A DNA stretch of 64,000 nt from RGIG6165 sp045545175 (GTDB taxonomy: Bacteria; Bacillota; Clostridia; Oscillospirales; Feifaniaceae), in assembly GCA_045545175.1 (NCBI GenBank), contig JAZQAK010000006.1, positions 30,313-94,312 on the forward strand, given 5' to 3'. Both the position numbers and the translations under genes were made by a program. Below the pieces are notes generated by a model that saw only the letters and a list, made by a program, of their open reading frames with translations, was not told the origin of the DNA and did not search any database. How positions within the stretch are numbered: position 1 is the stretch's first letter; every line of letters begins with the position of its first letter. Shown here piece after piece: positions 39,775-48,978 of the stretch.

Positions 39775-41133
39775 TTATCGCATTATATCAGTTAAGTCGT
39801 TTATTCTCAGACCCGCTGCAAGAACGACCACTTTATCGTCGGGTAAGAGCATATCGTTACCGGAGGGGATTATCGGCTTTCTGCCTCTGAGTATACCTGC
39901 TATAAGTATATTGTCCTTAAGCTCCATATCACGAAGCGGTATATTTATAATAGGACAGTCGTTACCTATGTTGAACTCGAGTGCTTCGACTTTGCCGTCC
40001 ATAAGTTTGTAGAGCTTTTCCATTTTGCTGTCGAGTGAGTTGTGGAGAGCCCTTGCATACCTTACGAGAATATCCGACACAAGATGCTTCGGTGATACCG
40101 TACAGTCAAGACCGAGTTTGGCTGCCATATCCATAAATTCTTCACGGTTTACCTTGGTTATGACCTTGGGGACGTTTTGCGACTGTGCAAAAAGTGAGAT
40201 GAGTATATTCTGCTCATCCATACCTGTAAGCGATACGAAACCGTCAACCGAGCCGACGCCTTCTTCAAGCATAATCTCCTGCTGAGCACCGTCGCCCCAT
40301 ATAACGACTGCACCGGGAATCGCATCAGATACTTCACGGCAACGCTCTCTGTCGTTGTCGATGATTTTTACCGATGCACCGATAGAAAGAAGCATTTTTG
40401 CAAGATACACGGCAGTTTTACTTGCGCCGAGTATCATTACCGAACGTGCCTGCTTTTTCATTATGTCAAGCATCTTGAAAAACTTATGCATTTCAGCGGG
40501 GGAGGCGGTAATACCGATTTTGTCACCCGCTTCAAGCACGAAGTTACCTGACGGAATATATACGTCTTCGCCACGGTGTACTGCACAGACGAGAAAGTTC
40601 GCCTTGTATTTTTTTCGCAGTTCACTAAGACTCATACCGATAAGTTTTGAGTCTTCCTTCAGGGGAAGTTCCACTATTTCAAAATTTCTGCCCGAAAAGG
40701 TCTCTATTTTTGCGGCAGAGGGGAATTTTAAAAGCGAGAATATTTCCTGAGCCGCGAGATATTCGGGGTTTATTGCCAGAGAAAGATTTAACTGATGGCG
40801 CATGAATTTTAAACTGCGGTCCGAAAACTCGGGGTTTCTTATTCTTGCTATGGCGTGCTTTGCACCGAGCTTACGTGCCATAAAACAGCAGAGCATATTA
40901 AGCTCGTCAGAGCCTGTCGTTGATACGACAAGCTCTGCTTTTTCCACGTCGGCTTCGATAAGCGTTTCACAGTCAACACCGTTACCACAGACGCTCATTA
41001 CGTCATAAGTGTTCGTAATTTCGGCAACCGTTGAGGCGTTATTGTCTATGGCAACAACGTCGTGTCCTTCGGCGCTTAAACTTGAGATAAGCGTCATGCC
41101 TATTTTTCCGCATCCAACTATAATAATTTTCAT
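39775..41133 (-). CDS. trkA: Trk system regulatory subunit TrkA (two RCK domains)
   Basis: A 452-residue cytoplasmic gating ring subunit. First RCK_N (MKIIIVGCGKIGMTLISSLS) and RCK_C, then a second RCK_N (ARSVMILGASKTAVYLAKML) and RCK_C ending DDKVVVLAAG. It binds NAD(H)/ATP and controls TrkH. The start at 41133 follows AAGGAC and gives the canonical N-terminus; the longer frame overlaps the preceding gene. Confidence 0.93.
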   Translation of the reverse strand: MKIIIVGCGKIGMTLISSLSAEGHDVVAIDNNASTVAEITNTYDVMSVCGNGVDCETLIEADVEKAELVVSTTGSDELNMLCCFMARKLGAKHAIARIRNPEFSDRSLKFMRHQLNLSLAINPEYLAAQEIFSLLKFPSAAKIETFSGRNFEIVELPLKEDSKLIGMSLSELRKKYKANFLVCAVHRGEDVYIPSGNFVLEAGDKIGITASPAEMHKFFKMLDIMKKQARSVMILGASKTAVYLAKMLLSIGASVKIIDNDRERCREVSDAIPGAVVIWGDGAQQEIMLEEGVGSVDGFVSLTGMDEQNILISLFAQSQNVPKVITKVNREEFMDMAAKLGLDCTVSPKHLVSDILVRYARALHNSLDSKMEKLYKLMDGKVEALEFNIGNDCPIINIPLRDMELKDNILIAGILRGRKPIIPSGNDMLLPDDKVVVLAAGLRINDLTDIMR

Positions 41134-41143
41134 AATAAGTCCT

Positions 41144-42472
41144 TTACTTTCTGAATCTGTTTGCATCACGGTACATATTTGCTCTGCGGCGACGTCTTAT
41201 TTTGCCTGCAAATATGACGGTGGCGATTACAACTATTGCTATGACCGACGCCCACGTAATCGGGTTTGATATAACGGTCATCATTTTGTCAATGACTATA
41301 AGTACGGTATTGCTGTCAAGGTCGTTTTGTGCAACGAGGTCGCTTGCAGCATACAGTTCACCCGCATAATAATATTCTATGCGTCCGAGCACCTGACCTT
41401 TTTTTACGGGTGCCTTGATATTTTCTTTAAGCGTTGTAACGGTCTCAAAATCCTTTACCGTAGTGCCCGTAGGGAAGAGGGCAGTTACGTCTTGCGCAAG
41501 AGTCAACACCACGTAATCCGCCTTGCTTGAACGGGAAACGGGTGCTTCGCATATTACAGTTTTTGCCGTTGCAATGGTATTTATCCTGTATGATGAGAAC
41601 ACCCACGTTCCGAGTGCTTTTGCATCGAGATAACTTCCTCTGAAATTGGTGTCGGGGTCACGTGGAGCGTTAAGAACAACGCAGATACATTCGGTTTCAC
41701 CGCTTCTGAAAAGTGTCACGACGGAATTTCCCGAATCATCCGTTTCACTTGACATTATGCCGTGCGCCTTGGAGTAATAATAGGCATCACGGTATTTTTT
41801 GTCTACCGAAGTGCTTGTGACGAGCATATAGTTGTTGGATATAAAATATCTGTCATCCGGAGTTTTGTTTGTGGGCGCAATGCGCTTGAAGGCAATGTCG
41901 GCGTAAGACATATATGCATCACTGTCGGATGCCGCACGTGCTATCAGATACATATCGTAAGCCGTTGTATGCTGACCGGGGGCATCTATACCCGACGGAT
42001 TTTTAAACACCGTATTTTCACAACCGAGCGATACGGCATACTCGTTCATTTTTGCAACGAAAGAGTCAACGTCACCGCTGACGTGACGTGCAAGAACGTT
42101 TGCAGCATCACAACCGCCCCTTACGAGAAGACAGTAGAGAAGATCTGCAACCGTCATTTCTTCGCCGTTTTTAAGAAAGGCAGATGTGTCGCTTTCAGTG
42201 CCCGAAATATCACTCTGAGTTACGGTGACAACTTCTTCAAAATCGGTCACAGACTCAAGAACGAGAATACCCGTAACTATTTTTGAGAGATAGCCCGTGG
42301 CAACCTGTGTGGTTGAGTTCGACTGAAAAAGCACCTTTTCGGTTGATTTTTCGGCAAGATATATATAGTCGGAATACAGAGAAGGAAAATTCTCCGTATT
42401 ACCGGCAGCATGAACCGGAACAGATGAAAAAAGAATAAGCAGTGCAAGCACGAAAAAAAATACCTTTTTCAA
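41144..42472 (-). CDS. DD-carboxypeptidase (DacF/PBP5)-like protein with all catalytic motifs altered
   Basis: Exported 442-residue protein with a signal peptide (FFFVLALLILFSSVPVHAAG) and a C-terminal membrane helix plus basic tail (TWASVIAIVVIATVIFAGKI, RRRRR). It aligns along its length with PBP5/DacF, yet the nucleophile motif SxxK reads YLSK (61-64), SxN reads GGC (119-121), and KTG reads AHG (236-238). The enzyme should therefore be unable to form the acyl intermediate. Its role may be structural or regulatory in spore or cell-wall synthesis. It sits 10 bp upstream of trkA. Confidence 0.8.
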   Translation of the reverse strand: MKKVFFFVLALLILFSSVPVHAAGNTENFPSLYSDYIYLAEKSTEKVLFQSNSTTQVATGYLSKIVTGILVLESVTDFEEVVTVTQSDISGTESDTSAFLKNGEEMTVADLLYCLLVRGGCDAANVLARHVSGDVDSFVAKMNEYAVSLGCENTVFKNPSGIDAPGQHTTAYDMYLIARAASDSDAYMSYADIAFKRIAPTNKTPDDRYFISNNYMLVTSTSVDKKYRDAYYYSKAHGIMSSETDDSGNSVVTLFRSGETECICVVLNAPRDPDTNFRGSYLDAKALGTWVFSSYRINTIATAKTVICEAPVSRSSKADYVVLTLAQDVTALFPTGTTVKDFETVTTLKENIKAPVKKGQVLGRIEYYYAGELYAASDLVAQNDLDSNTVLIVIDKMMTVISNPITWASVIAIVVIATVIFAGKIRRRRRANMYRDANRFRK

Positions 42473-42559
42473 TCTGACACCTCCTTGAATTATTACTACA
42501 ACAAGATTATAATTAAAAATATTCTATTTTTCAACATAATATTTATATAAAGAGGACAT

Positions 42560-42862
42560 ATGAAAAAGTATTTTATATTAATTCTTGTGATTGTTTTGGG
42601 GTCAATATCAATAATATGCGCTAATGTAAACGAAAACAACCGGAGTGTAGCTGTATTTTCCTATAATGATGACTACAAAATAGATATAAACACGGCAAAC
42701 ATCGGGGAATTGATGGAACTTCCTGAAATAGGCGTCGAAAAAGCCCGTAGAATAGTGGCGTACAGAGAAAAACATCCCTTTACGCAGATAAGTGAAATTA
42801 AAAACGTCAAGGGAATAGGTCAGTCGGTTTACAAACAGATTGAAAACTTAATTACGGTATAA
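42560..42862 (+). CDS. ComEA-like helix-hairpin-helix protein
   Basis: A 100-residue membrane-anchored protein: N-terminal helix KKYFILILVIVLGSISIICA, then KIDINTANIGELMELPEIGV, EKARRIVAYREKHPFTQISE and VKGIGQSVYKQI, two HhH motifs that bind duplex DNA. It matches the ComEA C-terminal domain that captures DNA during transformation, but lacks ComEA's beta-rich N-terminal domain and no other com gene is near. GAGG site before the ATG. Confidence 0.85.
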   Translation: MKKYFILILVIVLGSISIICANVNENNRSVAVFSYNDDYKIDINTANIGELMELPEIGVEKARRIVAYREKHPFTQISEIKNVKGIGQSVYKQIENLITV

Positions 42863-42895
42863 AAAAAGGACTGTTCGTATGAACAGTCCTTTAAA
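42863..42895. terminator. terminator between comEA-like gene and gapA
   Basis: AAAGGACTGTTC-gtat-GAACAGTCCTTT with flanking A- and T-runs; bidirectional. Confidence 0.85.
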
Positions 42896-42907
42896 TTATA
42901 TCCTCAA

Positions 42908-43927
42908 TTAAAGTTCAGCGAAGTACTTGATAGTTCTTACCATCTGGCTTGTGTAAGAATTTTCGTTGTCATACCAAGCAACAACCTGTACCTGATATGT
43001 TTCTTCGTCAATCTTCGTTACCATTGTCTGAGTAGCATCGAAGAGTGAACCGTATCTGATACCAACGATATCTGATGAAACGAGTTCTTCTTCAGTGTAG
43101 CCGAATGAATCGCTTGAAGCAGCCTTCATAGCAGCGTTGATGCCTTCCTTAGTAACGTCCTTACCCTTAACAACAGCTACGAGGATAGTTGTTGAACCTG
43201 TGGGAACGGGAACACGCTGAGCAGAACCGATGAGCTTGCCGTTGAGTTCCGGAATAACGAGGCCGATTGCCTTAGCAGCGCCTGTTGAGTTGGGAACGAT
43301 GTTAGCAGCAGCAGCTCTTGCACGTCTGAAGTCGCCCTTTCTGTGGGGACCGTCAAGAACCATCTGGTCGCCTGTGTAAGCATGAACTGTTGTCATGATA
43401 CCTGACTGGATAGCAGCGTACTTGTTAAGTGCGTTAGCCATAGGAGCGAGGCAGTTTGTTGTGCATGATGCAGCAGAAATGATAGTATCTTCTTTTGCAA
43501 GAGTCTTTTCATTTACGCTGTAAACGATTGTCTTAAGATCGTTGCCTGCGGGAGCAGAAATAACAACCTTCTTAGCACCTGCATCGATATGAGCCTGTGA
43601 CTTTTCCTTTGATGTGTAGAAACCTGTGCACTCGAGAACAACGTCAACACCGATTTCGCCCCAGGGGAGATCAGCAGCGTTCTTTTCTGAGTAGATTTTG
43701 ATTGTCTTACCGTCAACTGTGATTGTGCCTGCTTCGTCGTCTGCAGATACTGTATCTGCAAGAGCATATCTGCCCTGAGCAGAGTCGTACTTGAGAAGAT
43801 GTGCGAGCATGCTGGGAGCTGTGAGGTCGTTGATAGCAACTACTTCATAACCTTCAGCGGCAAACATCTGTCTGAAAGCAAGACGGCCGATGCGGCCAAA
43901 ACCATTGATTGCAACTTTTACTGACAT
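42908..43927 (-). CDS. gapA: glyceraldehyde-3-phosphate dehydrogenase
   Basis: A 339-residue GAPDH: NAD-binding MSVKVAINGFGRIGRLAFRQ, catalytic SAASCTTNCLAP (Cys near 155), HAYTGDQMVLDGPHRKGDFR, and WYDNENSYTSQMV near the end. Central glycolytic enzyme. The start at 43927 follows AGGAAG; the longer frame adds 13 residues of untranslated leader. Codon use is strongly biased (GCA, GCT, GTT), as in highly expressed genes. Confidence 0.97.
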   Translation of the reverse strand: MSVKVAINGFGRIGRLAFRQMFAAEGYEVVAINDLTAPSMLAHLLKYDSAQGRYALADTVSADDEAGTITVDGKTIKIYSEKNAADLPWGEIGVDVVLECTGFYTSKEKSQAHIDAGAKKVVISAPAGNDLKTIVYSVNEKTLAKEDTIISAASCTTNCLAPMANALNKYAAIQSGIMTTVHAYTGDQMVLDGPHRKGDFRRARAAAANIVPNSTGAAKAIGLVIPELNGKLIGSAQRVPVPTGSTTILVAVVKGKDVTKEGINAAMKAASSDSFGYTEEELVSSDIVGIRYGSLFDATQTMVTKIDEETYQVQVVAWYDNENSYTSQMVRTIKYFAEL

Positions 43928-43974
43928 AGTGAAAACTTCCTTTCTTTTTTTAGGTTTAGTACCCATATGTGCCT

Positions 43975-44003
43975 ATTATATTTAATCTTGACACAATTTG
44001 CAA
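43975..44003 (-). promoter_or_regulatory. gapA promoter
   Basis: Minus strand TTGCAA (43998-44003), 17-bp spacer, TATAAT (43975-43980). Confidence 0.7.
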
Positions 44004-44099
44004 GTACTTTGACAAAAATTTACCAAAGTATATTACAAATATTGAAAGCAGCAGGGATAATATGGTAAAATTATATAAAAGACGATGGAGGGATTTTGA

Positions 44100-45110
44100 A
44101 TGGAAGAAATAATCAAATCTCTGGAAAAAGTTTATGCGGGCAGCAGAAATCAGGTGGCGATAATTGACCGCGACGCAGTTGTCGTGTGGTGTAACGATAT
44201 TCCGCTCAATCCTGTTGAAGTGCTCAGACCCGGTATGGATCTTTCCAAAATTGCGCAGTCGATTTTCTGGTCACAGACGAAAGTCAGGCTAAAGTGCGGA
44301 AAACAAGTGCAGATGATGGTGAAAATAAATGATCAGGGATTTTATCTTTATATCGAGCCTTTTATTAAAGATGAAGAGTATGTTTGTTCTCTCGTGCATC
44401 TGATACACGAAAAGGCATTGCTTGATCTTTCTACGGCGATTGTGATTCACGACCTGAAGCATCCGGTCAAAATGATCAAATCTATGGCAGAAAAAATGGA
44501 AGGTGAAGATGCAGAAACCATCAGAAACTACTGTAACTCTGCAATGGGTATGATAAGCGAACTTGAGATAGTTTCTGCAGGCAGGGAAAACGAACGCAAA
44601 GTTGAGGATATAGACGTTACGGAATTTATCGGCAGGGTGTTCAGACAGTGTGAAAAGGTGCTCGAAAATAAAATTCAAATGGACGTACGGGTGACGGATA
44701 AGACGCTTACCTGCCATGCGGTTGCAAAAGAACTTGAAAATGCGGTGACAAATCTCGTGGTGAATGCAAAAAATCACTGTAAATCGTTTATTAGACTTGA
44801 ATTGTATGAGCAAGACGGGCATGCCGTAATAGCCGTTGAAAACGACGGTGACAAGGTTGATGAATCAATCAGGGATAATATGTACGAGCCGTGTGTCAAG
44901 GCAAACAGCAGCGGAAGCGGACTCGGTCTTTATACTGTTAAGACGGTTGCCGACAGAATCGGCGGAAAGATTGCTCTCGTTGAGGGTGAAAACACAAGGT
45001 TTGAACTGAGTATTCCGCTTGTAGTCGCCGCACTTGTCAGAAACAGTGGAGAACGTCCGACGATAAATGCGGATTATATAAAATATGTATTGGAGCGTAG
45101 TAATGGATAA
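44100..45110 (+). CDS. orphan sensor histidine kinase (soluble)
   Basis: A 336-residue kinase without membrane helices. A PAS-like N-terminal region (about 1-105) precedes the dimerisation helix IVIHDLKHPVKMIKSM (phospho-acceptor His117) and a GHKL ATPase with ELENAVTNLVVNAKNH (N box) and SGSGLGLYTVKTVADRIGG (G2 box). No response regulator is adjacent. Its stop lies 8 bp inside the following YfbR gene, so they are cotranscribed. The signal is unknown. Confidence 0.8.
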   Translation: MEEIIKSLEKVYAGSRNQVAIIDRDAVVVWCNDIPLNPVEVLRPGMDLSKIAQSIFWSQTKVRLKCGKQVQMMVKINDQGFYLYIEPFIKDEEYVCSLVHLIHEKALLDLSTAIVIHDLKHPVKMIKSMAEKMEGEDAETIRNYCNSAMGMISELEIVSAGRENERKVEDIDVTEFIGRVFRQCEKVLENKIQMDVRVTDKTLTCHAVAKELENAVTNLVVNAKNHCKSFIRLELYEQDGHAVIAVENDGDKVDESIRDNMYEPCVKANSSGSGLGLYTVKTVADRIGGKIALVEGENTRFELSIPLVVAALVRNSGERPTINADYIKYVLERSNG

Positions 45111-45669
45111 CTTTTTTGCCATAATGTCGAGAATGAAATACATCAACCGCTGGAATCTTATGAGAAACCAGAAAAGTGAGAGTCTCAGTGAGCATACTTT
45201 TGAGGTTGCTTATATAACGCATGCGCTTGTTGAAATGCACAATGCCGCGGGAGGCAACGTGAATGCGGGTGAAGCGGTGTTGTATGCACTTTATCACGAC
45301 GTGACCGAAACTCTTACGGGGGATATGCCGACACCCGTTAAATATCATAATGAGGAATTGCATACGGCGTACAAAAAGGTTGAGCAGTTTGCAAATGAAA
45401 AACTCTGCAATATGCTTCCCGAAGAACTTCGTGGAAAATATGAAAAATATCTATTCCCGACGGATAAAAAAATCGTGGAGTTTGTAAAGGCGGCAGATAA
45501 ACTGTCAGCACTCGTCAAATGCATAGACGAAAGGCAAATGGGCAATGCTGATTTTGAGAAGGCAGAGGCGGGACTTCGTAAAAAAATCTATGAAATCGGC
45601 CTTCCCGAAGCGACGGAATTTATGGAAAAATATATAAATTCTTACGGTTTATGCGTAGATGAACTATAA
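45103..45669 (+). CDS. yfbR: YfbR-like HD-domain 5'-deoxynucleotidase
   Basis: A 188-residue HD phosphohydrolase removing phosphate from deoxynucleoside 5'-monophosphates. RWNLMRNQKSESLSEHTFEV (His ligand), ALYHDVTETLTGDMPTPVK (HD) and VKAADKLSALVKCIDE (Asp) give the complete metal set. The ATG at 45103 follows GGAGCG and overlaps the kinase stop. Confidence 0.9.
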   Translation: MDNFFAIMSRMKYINRWNLMRNQKSESLSEHTFEVAYITHALVEMHNAAGGNVNAGEAVLYALYHDVTETLTGDMPTPVKYHNEELHTAYKKVEQFANEKLCNMLPEELRGKYEKYLFPTDKKIVEFVKAADKLSALVKCIDERQMGNADFEKAEAGLRKKIYEIGLPEATEFMEKYINSYGLCVDEL

Positions 45670-45684
45670 AATGTAAAAAAAAGG

Positions 45685-45714
45685 TTGTAATTTGCATATT
45701 ATCTTTGATATAAT
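45685..45714 (+). promoter_or_regulatory. ppdK promoter
   Basis: TTGTAA, 18-bp spacer, TATAAT; start about 45 bp before the coding region. Confidence 0.6.
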
Positions 45715-45766
45715 ATTTGCGATTAAACGGTCAAAACTTTTTTAATATAAAACTAATGGAGGAAAA

Positions 45767-48397
45767 ATGATGAAAAAGTATGTTTATCTTTTTACCGAAG
45801 GTAACGGTAAAATGAGAGAACTCCTTGGCGGTAAGGGTGCTAACCTTGCTGAGATGACAAATCTCGGTCTTCCCGTTCCCCAGGGCTTCACAATTTCGAC
45901 AGAGGCTTGTACTCAGTATTATGAGGACGGTCGCAAGATCAATGATGAAATCCAGGCACAGATTATGGAATACATCGACAAGATGGAAGGTGTAACCGGC
46001 AAGAAGTTCGGTGACATCGAAAATCCTCTTCTCGTTTCCGTTCGTTCAGGTGCAAGAGCATCTATGCCCGGTATGATGGATACAATTCTTAACCTCGGTC
46101 TTAACGAGCAGGTTGTTGAAGTTCTTTCTGCAAAGTCAGGCAATCCCCGTTGGGCTTGGGACTGCTACAGAAGATTTATCCAGATGTACTCTGACGTAGT
46201 TATGGAAGTTGGTAAGAAGTACTTTGAACAGCTTATCGACGAAATGAAGGAAAAGAAGGGTGTTACTGAAGACGTTGAGCTTACAGCAGACGATCTTAAG
46301 GAACTCGCTTCACAGTTCAAGGCTGAATATAAGAATAAGATAGGTAAGGACTTCCCGACAGATCCCAAGGAACAGCTTATGGGCGCTGTTGAAGCCGTAT
46401 TCCGCAGCTGGGACAACCCCAGAGCAAACGTATACCGTCGTGACAACGATATTCCTTATTCATGGGGTACTGCCGTTAACGTACAGATGATGGCGTTCGG
46501 TAACATGGGTGACACGTCAGGTACAGGCGTTGCATTTACAAGAGATCCTGCTACAGGTGAAAAGCACCTTATGGGTGAGTTCCTTATGAACGCTCAGGGT
46601 GAAGACGTTGTTGCAGGTGTTCGTACACCTCAGCCTATTGCTCAGCTTAAGGAAGTTATGCCTGAAGTTTACGAGCAGTTCGTAGGTATCTGCAATACTC
46701 TTGAAAATCATTACAGAGATATGCAGGATATGGAATTTACTATTGAAGACAGAAAACTCTTCATGCTCCAGACAAGAAACGGTAAGCGTACAGCAGCTGC
46801 TGCTCTTAAGATCGCATGTGACCTCGTTGACGAAGGTATGATCGATGAAAAGCAGGCAGTTCTTATGATAGACCCCAGAAACCTTGACGCTCTTCTCCAT
46901 CCTCAGTTTGATGCAAAGGCACTCAAGGCTACAGCTCCCGTTGCTAAGGCACTTGCTGCATCACCCGGTGCTGCATGCGGTCAGGCAGTATTTACAGCTG
47001 ACGATGCTAAGAAGTGGGCTGACGCTGGTCACAAGGTAATCCTTGTTCGTCTTGAAACATCACCTGAAGATATCGAAGGTATGAAGGCTGCTCAGGGTAT
47101 CCTTACAGTTCGTGGCGGTATGACATCACACGCAGCGGTTGTTGCACGTGGTATGGGTACTTGCTGTGTATCAGGTTGCACAGCAATCAAGATGAATGAA
47201 GAAGCAAAGACGTTTGAACTTGCAGGCAAGACCTACAAGGAAGGCGATTATATTTCACTTGACGGTTCAACAGGTAACATCTATGACGGTATCATTCCGA
47301 CAGTTGACGCTTCAATCGGCGGCGAATTCGGAAGAGTTATGGAATGGGCTGACAAGTATCGTAAGCTCGACGTTCGTACAAATGCGGACACTCCTGCAGA
47401 CGCTAAGAGAGCTAAGGAACTCGGTGCTCAGGGTATCGGTCTCTGCCGTACAGAGCATATGTTCTTCGAAGAAGAAAGAATTCCTGCTATCCGTGAAATG
47501 ATCTGCTCAGACACAGTTGAACAGAGAAAGAAAGCACTTGCTAAGCTTGAACCTATGCAGCAGGGTGACTTTGAAGCTATGTACGAAGCAATGGGCGGTT
47601 ATCCGATAACAATCCGTTTCCTCGATCCTCCGCTTCATGAGTTCGTTCCCACAGAAGAAAAGGATATCGAAGCTCTTGCAGCAGCACAGGGCAAGTCTGT
47701 TGAAGAAATCAAGGCTATTATTGCAGGCCTCCACGAATTTAACCCCATGATGGGTCACCGTGGCTGCCGTCTCTCAGTAACGTATCCTGAAATTGCTGAA
47801 ATGCAGACAGAAGCAGTTATCAAGGCTGCTATCAACGTACAGAACAAGCATCCTGAATGGACAATCGTTCCCGAAATCATGATTCCTCTCGTAGGCGAAG
47901 AGAAGGAACTTAAGTTCGTTAAGGACGTTGTATGCAAGACAGCTGACGCTATCATCGCTGAAGCAGGTTCTTCACTCAAGTACAAAGTTGGTACGATGAT
48001 CGAAATTCCCAGAGCTGCAATTACGGCTGACGAAATTGCAAAGCATGCTGAATTCTTCTCATTCGGTACAAACGACCTTACACAGATGACATTCGGCTTC
48101 AGCCGTGATGACGCTGGTAAGTTCCTTGATGCGTACTATGATACAAAGATTTATGAAAACGATCCCTTTGCTAAGCTCGACCAGGTTGGCGTAGGTAAGC
48201 TTGTTAAGATTGCTGCTGATCTCGGCAGACAGACAAGACCTGACATCAAGCTCGGTATCTGCGGCGAGCACGGTGGCGACCCCTCATCAGTTGAGTTCTG
48301 CCACAAGGTAGGTCTTTCGTACGTATCATGCTCACCCTTCCGTGTTCCGATAGCACGTCTTGCAGCAGCACAGGCAGCTATCAACGAAATGAAGTAA
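45767..48397 (+). CDS. ppdK: pyruvate, phosphate dikinase
   Basis: An 876-residue PPDK interconverting pyruvate + ATP + Pi and PEP + AMP + PPi, important in PPi-based glycolysis of Clostridia. N-terminal ATP-grasp (GGKGANLAEMTNLGLPVPQG), a swivelling domain with the phospho-His motif GGMTSHAAVVARGMG (His near 456), and a PEP/pyruvate TIM barrel with GICGEHGGDPSSVEFCHKVG and the YVSCSPFRVPIARLAAAQA end. GGAGG before the start. Codon use strongly biased as in gapA. Last core gene before the accessory island. Confidence 0.97.
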   Translation: MMKKYVYLFTEGNGKMRELLGGKGANLAEMTNLGLPVPQGFTISTEACTQYYEDGRKINDEIQAQIMEYIDKMEGVTGKKFGDIENPLLVSVRSGARASMPGMMDTILNLGLNEQVVEVLSAKSGNPRWAWDCYRRFIQMYSDVVMEVGKKYFEQLIDEMKEKKGVTEDVELTADDLKELASQFKAEYKNKIGKDFPTDPKEQLMGAVEAVFRSWDNPRANVYRRDNDIPYSWGTAVNVQMMAFGNMGDTSGTGVAFTRDPATGEKHLMGEFLMNAQGEDVVAGVRTPQPIAQLKEVMPEVYEQFVGICNTLENHYRDMQDMEFTIEDRKLFMLQTRNGKRTAAAALKIACDLVDEGMIDEKQAVLMIDPRNLDALLHPQFDAKALKATAPVAKALAASPGAACGQAVFTADDAKKWADAGHKVILVRLETSPEDIEGMKAAQGILTVRGGMTSHAAVVARGMGTCCVSGCTAIKMNEEAKTFELAGKTYKEGDYISLDGSTGNIYDGIIPTVDASIGGEFGRVMEWADKYRKLDVRTNADTPADAKRAKELGAQGIGLCRTEHMFFEEERIPAIREMICSDTVEQRKKALAKLEPMQQGDFEAMYEAMGGYPITIRFLDPPLHEFVPTEEKDIEALAAAQGKSVEEIKAIIAGLHEFNPMMGHRGCRLSVTYPEIAEMQTEAVIKAAINVQNKHPEWTIVPEIMIPLVGEEKELKFVKDVVCKTADAIIAEAGSSLKYKVGTMIEIPRAAITADEIAKHAEFFSFGTNDLTQMTFGFSRDDAGKFLDAYYDTKIYENDPFAKLDQVGVGKLVKIAADLGRQTRPDIKLGICGEHGGDPSSVEFCHKVGLSYVSCSPFRVPIARLAAAQAAINEMK

Positions 48398-48723
48398 TCG
48401 GAAAAATCCGAGCATTTCAGTTCCAACTGAATCGGGAAAATGCCGAAGATTTCATCAAAGCATTTCGCCCGAACCAGCGACTCCACTCCTTCGATGATAT
48501 AACCGTTGAAGTGTGGATTTAGCAAGTAAAATCAAGCATTTAGCCCACTATCGAAGAAATTCGGTAGTGGGTTTTTGTATGTTCGCACATTTGTTATGGC
48601 TCAAATTTTCTGCTAAAATGCACCCGTAAACAGATACAGGAAGTGAGGTGCAAAAATACCGCAAAATCGGGATAGCTTTGAGTGTAGTTTTCAAAAATTA
48701 TACCGATTACGTATAGTGAATTT
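48398..48723. other. gene-free junction between core and accessory island
   Basis: Apart from the terminator at 48544-48576, the only coding-like trace is a plus-strand stretch ending in ENAEDFIKAFRPNQRLHSFD, then DITVEVWI-stop (to 48522). It has no own start and reads back into ppdK out of frame. It looks like the 3' scrap of a lost gene, which I cannot identify. Confidence 0.45.
48544..48576 (+). terminator. terminator in the ppdK downstream region
   Basis: CCCACTATCGAA-gaaa-TTCGGTAGTGGG followed by TTTTT. It may have belonged to the lost gene whose tail lies at 48522. Confidence 0.85.
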
Positions 48724-48930
48724 ATGAATAAGATAGCTGAATTTATCAAAATGGAGCGCAAAGCCGCCCATCTAACACAAGAACGGTTTGCAGAGCTCTC
48801 AGGAATAGGACTACACGCCATCCGTGAGCTTGAACAAGGCAAAGATAACATCACACTCCATAAAATCAACCAAGCTCTTGCAATGTTTGGTATGGAAGCC
48901 GTACCGGGACGAAAGTTGGATCATTATTAA
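48724..48930 (+). CDS. XRE/HipB-like helix-turn-helix protein
   Basis: A 68-residue Cro/CI-type HTH: MNKIAEFIKMERKAAHLTQE, RFAELSGIGLHAIRELEQGK and KINQALAMFGMEAVP. The pattern is that of HipB-like antitoxins and repressors. No HipA kinase or other toxin is adjacent, so it is either an orphan repressor or what remains of a toxin-antitoxin pair. It opens the accessory island. No strong ribosome site is visible. Confidence 0.75.
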   Translation: MNKIAEFIKMERKAAHLTQERFAELSGIGLHAIRELEQGKDNITLHKINQALAMFGMEAVPGRKLDHY

Positions 48931-48942
48931 TATTAAAAAAAG

Positions 48943-48969
48943 CCCAATCGTTGTCAAGCAACGATTGAA
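48943..48969 (-). terminator. terminator of the 5'-nucleotidase operon
   Basis: CAATCGTTG-cttga-CAACGATTG followed by a T-run on the minus strand. Confidence 0.8.
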
Positions 48970-48978
48970 CTTTATAAA

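Noticed and set aside
48941..48969. another array-type promoter (contains GTTGTCAAG)
   Set aside because: The string is the loop of an intrinsic terminator, and there is no -10 at the right spacing.
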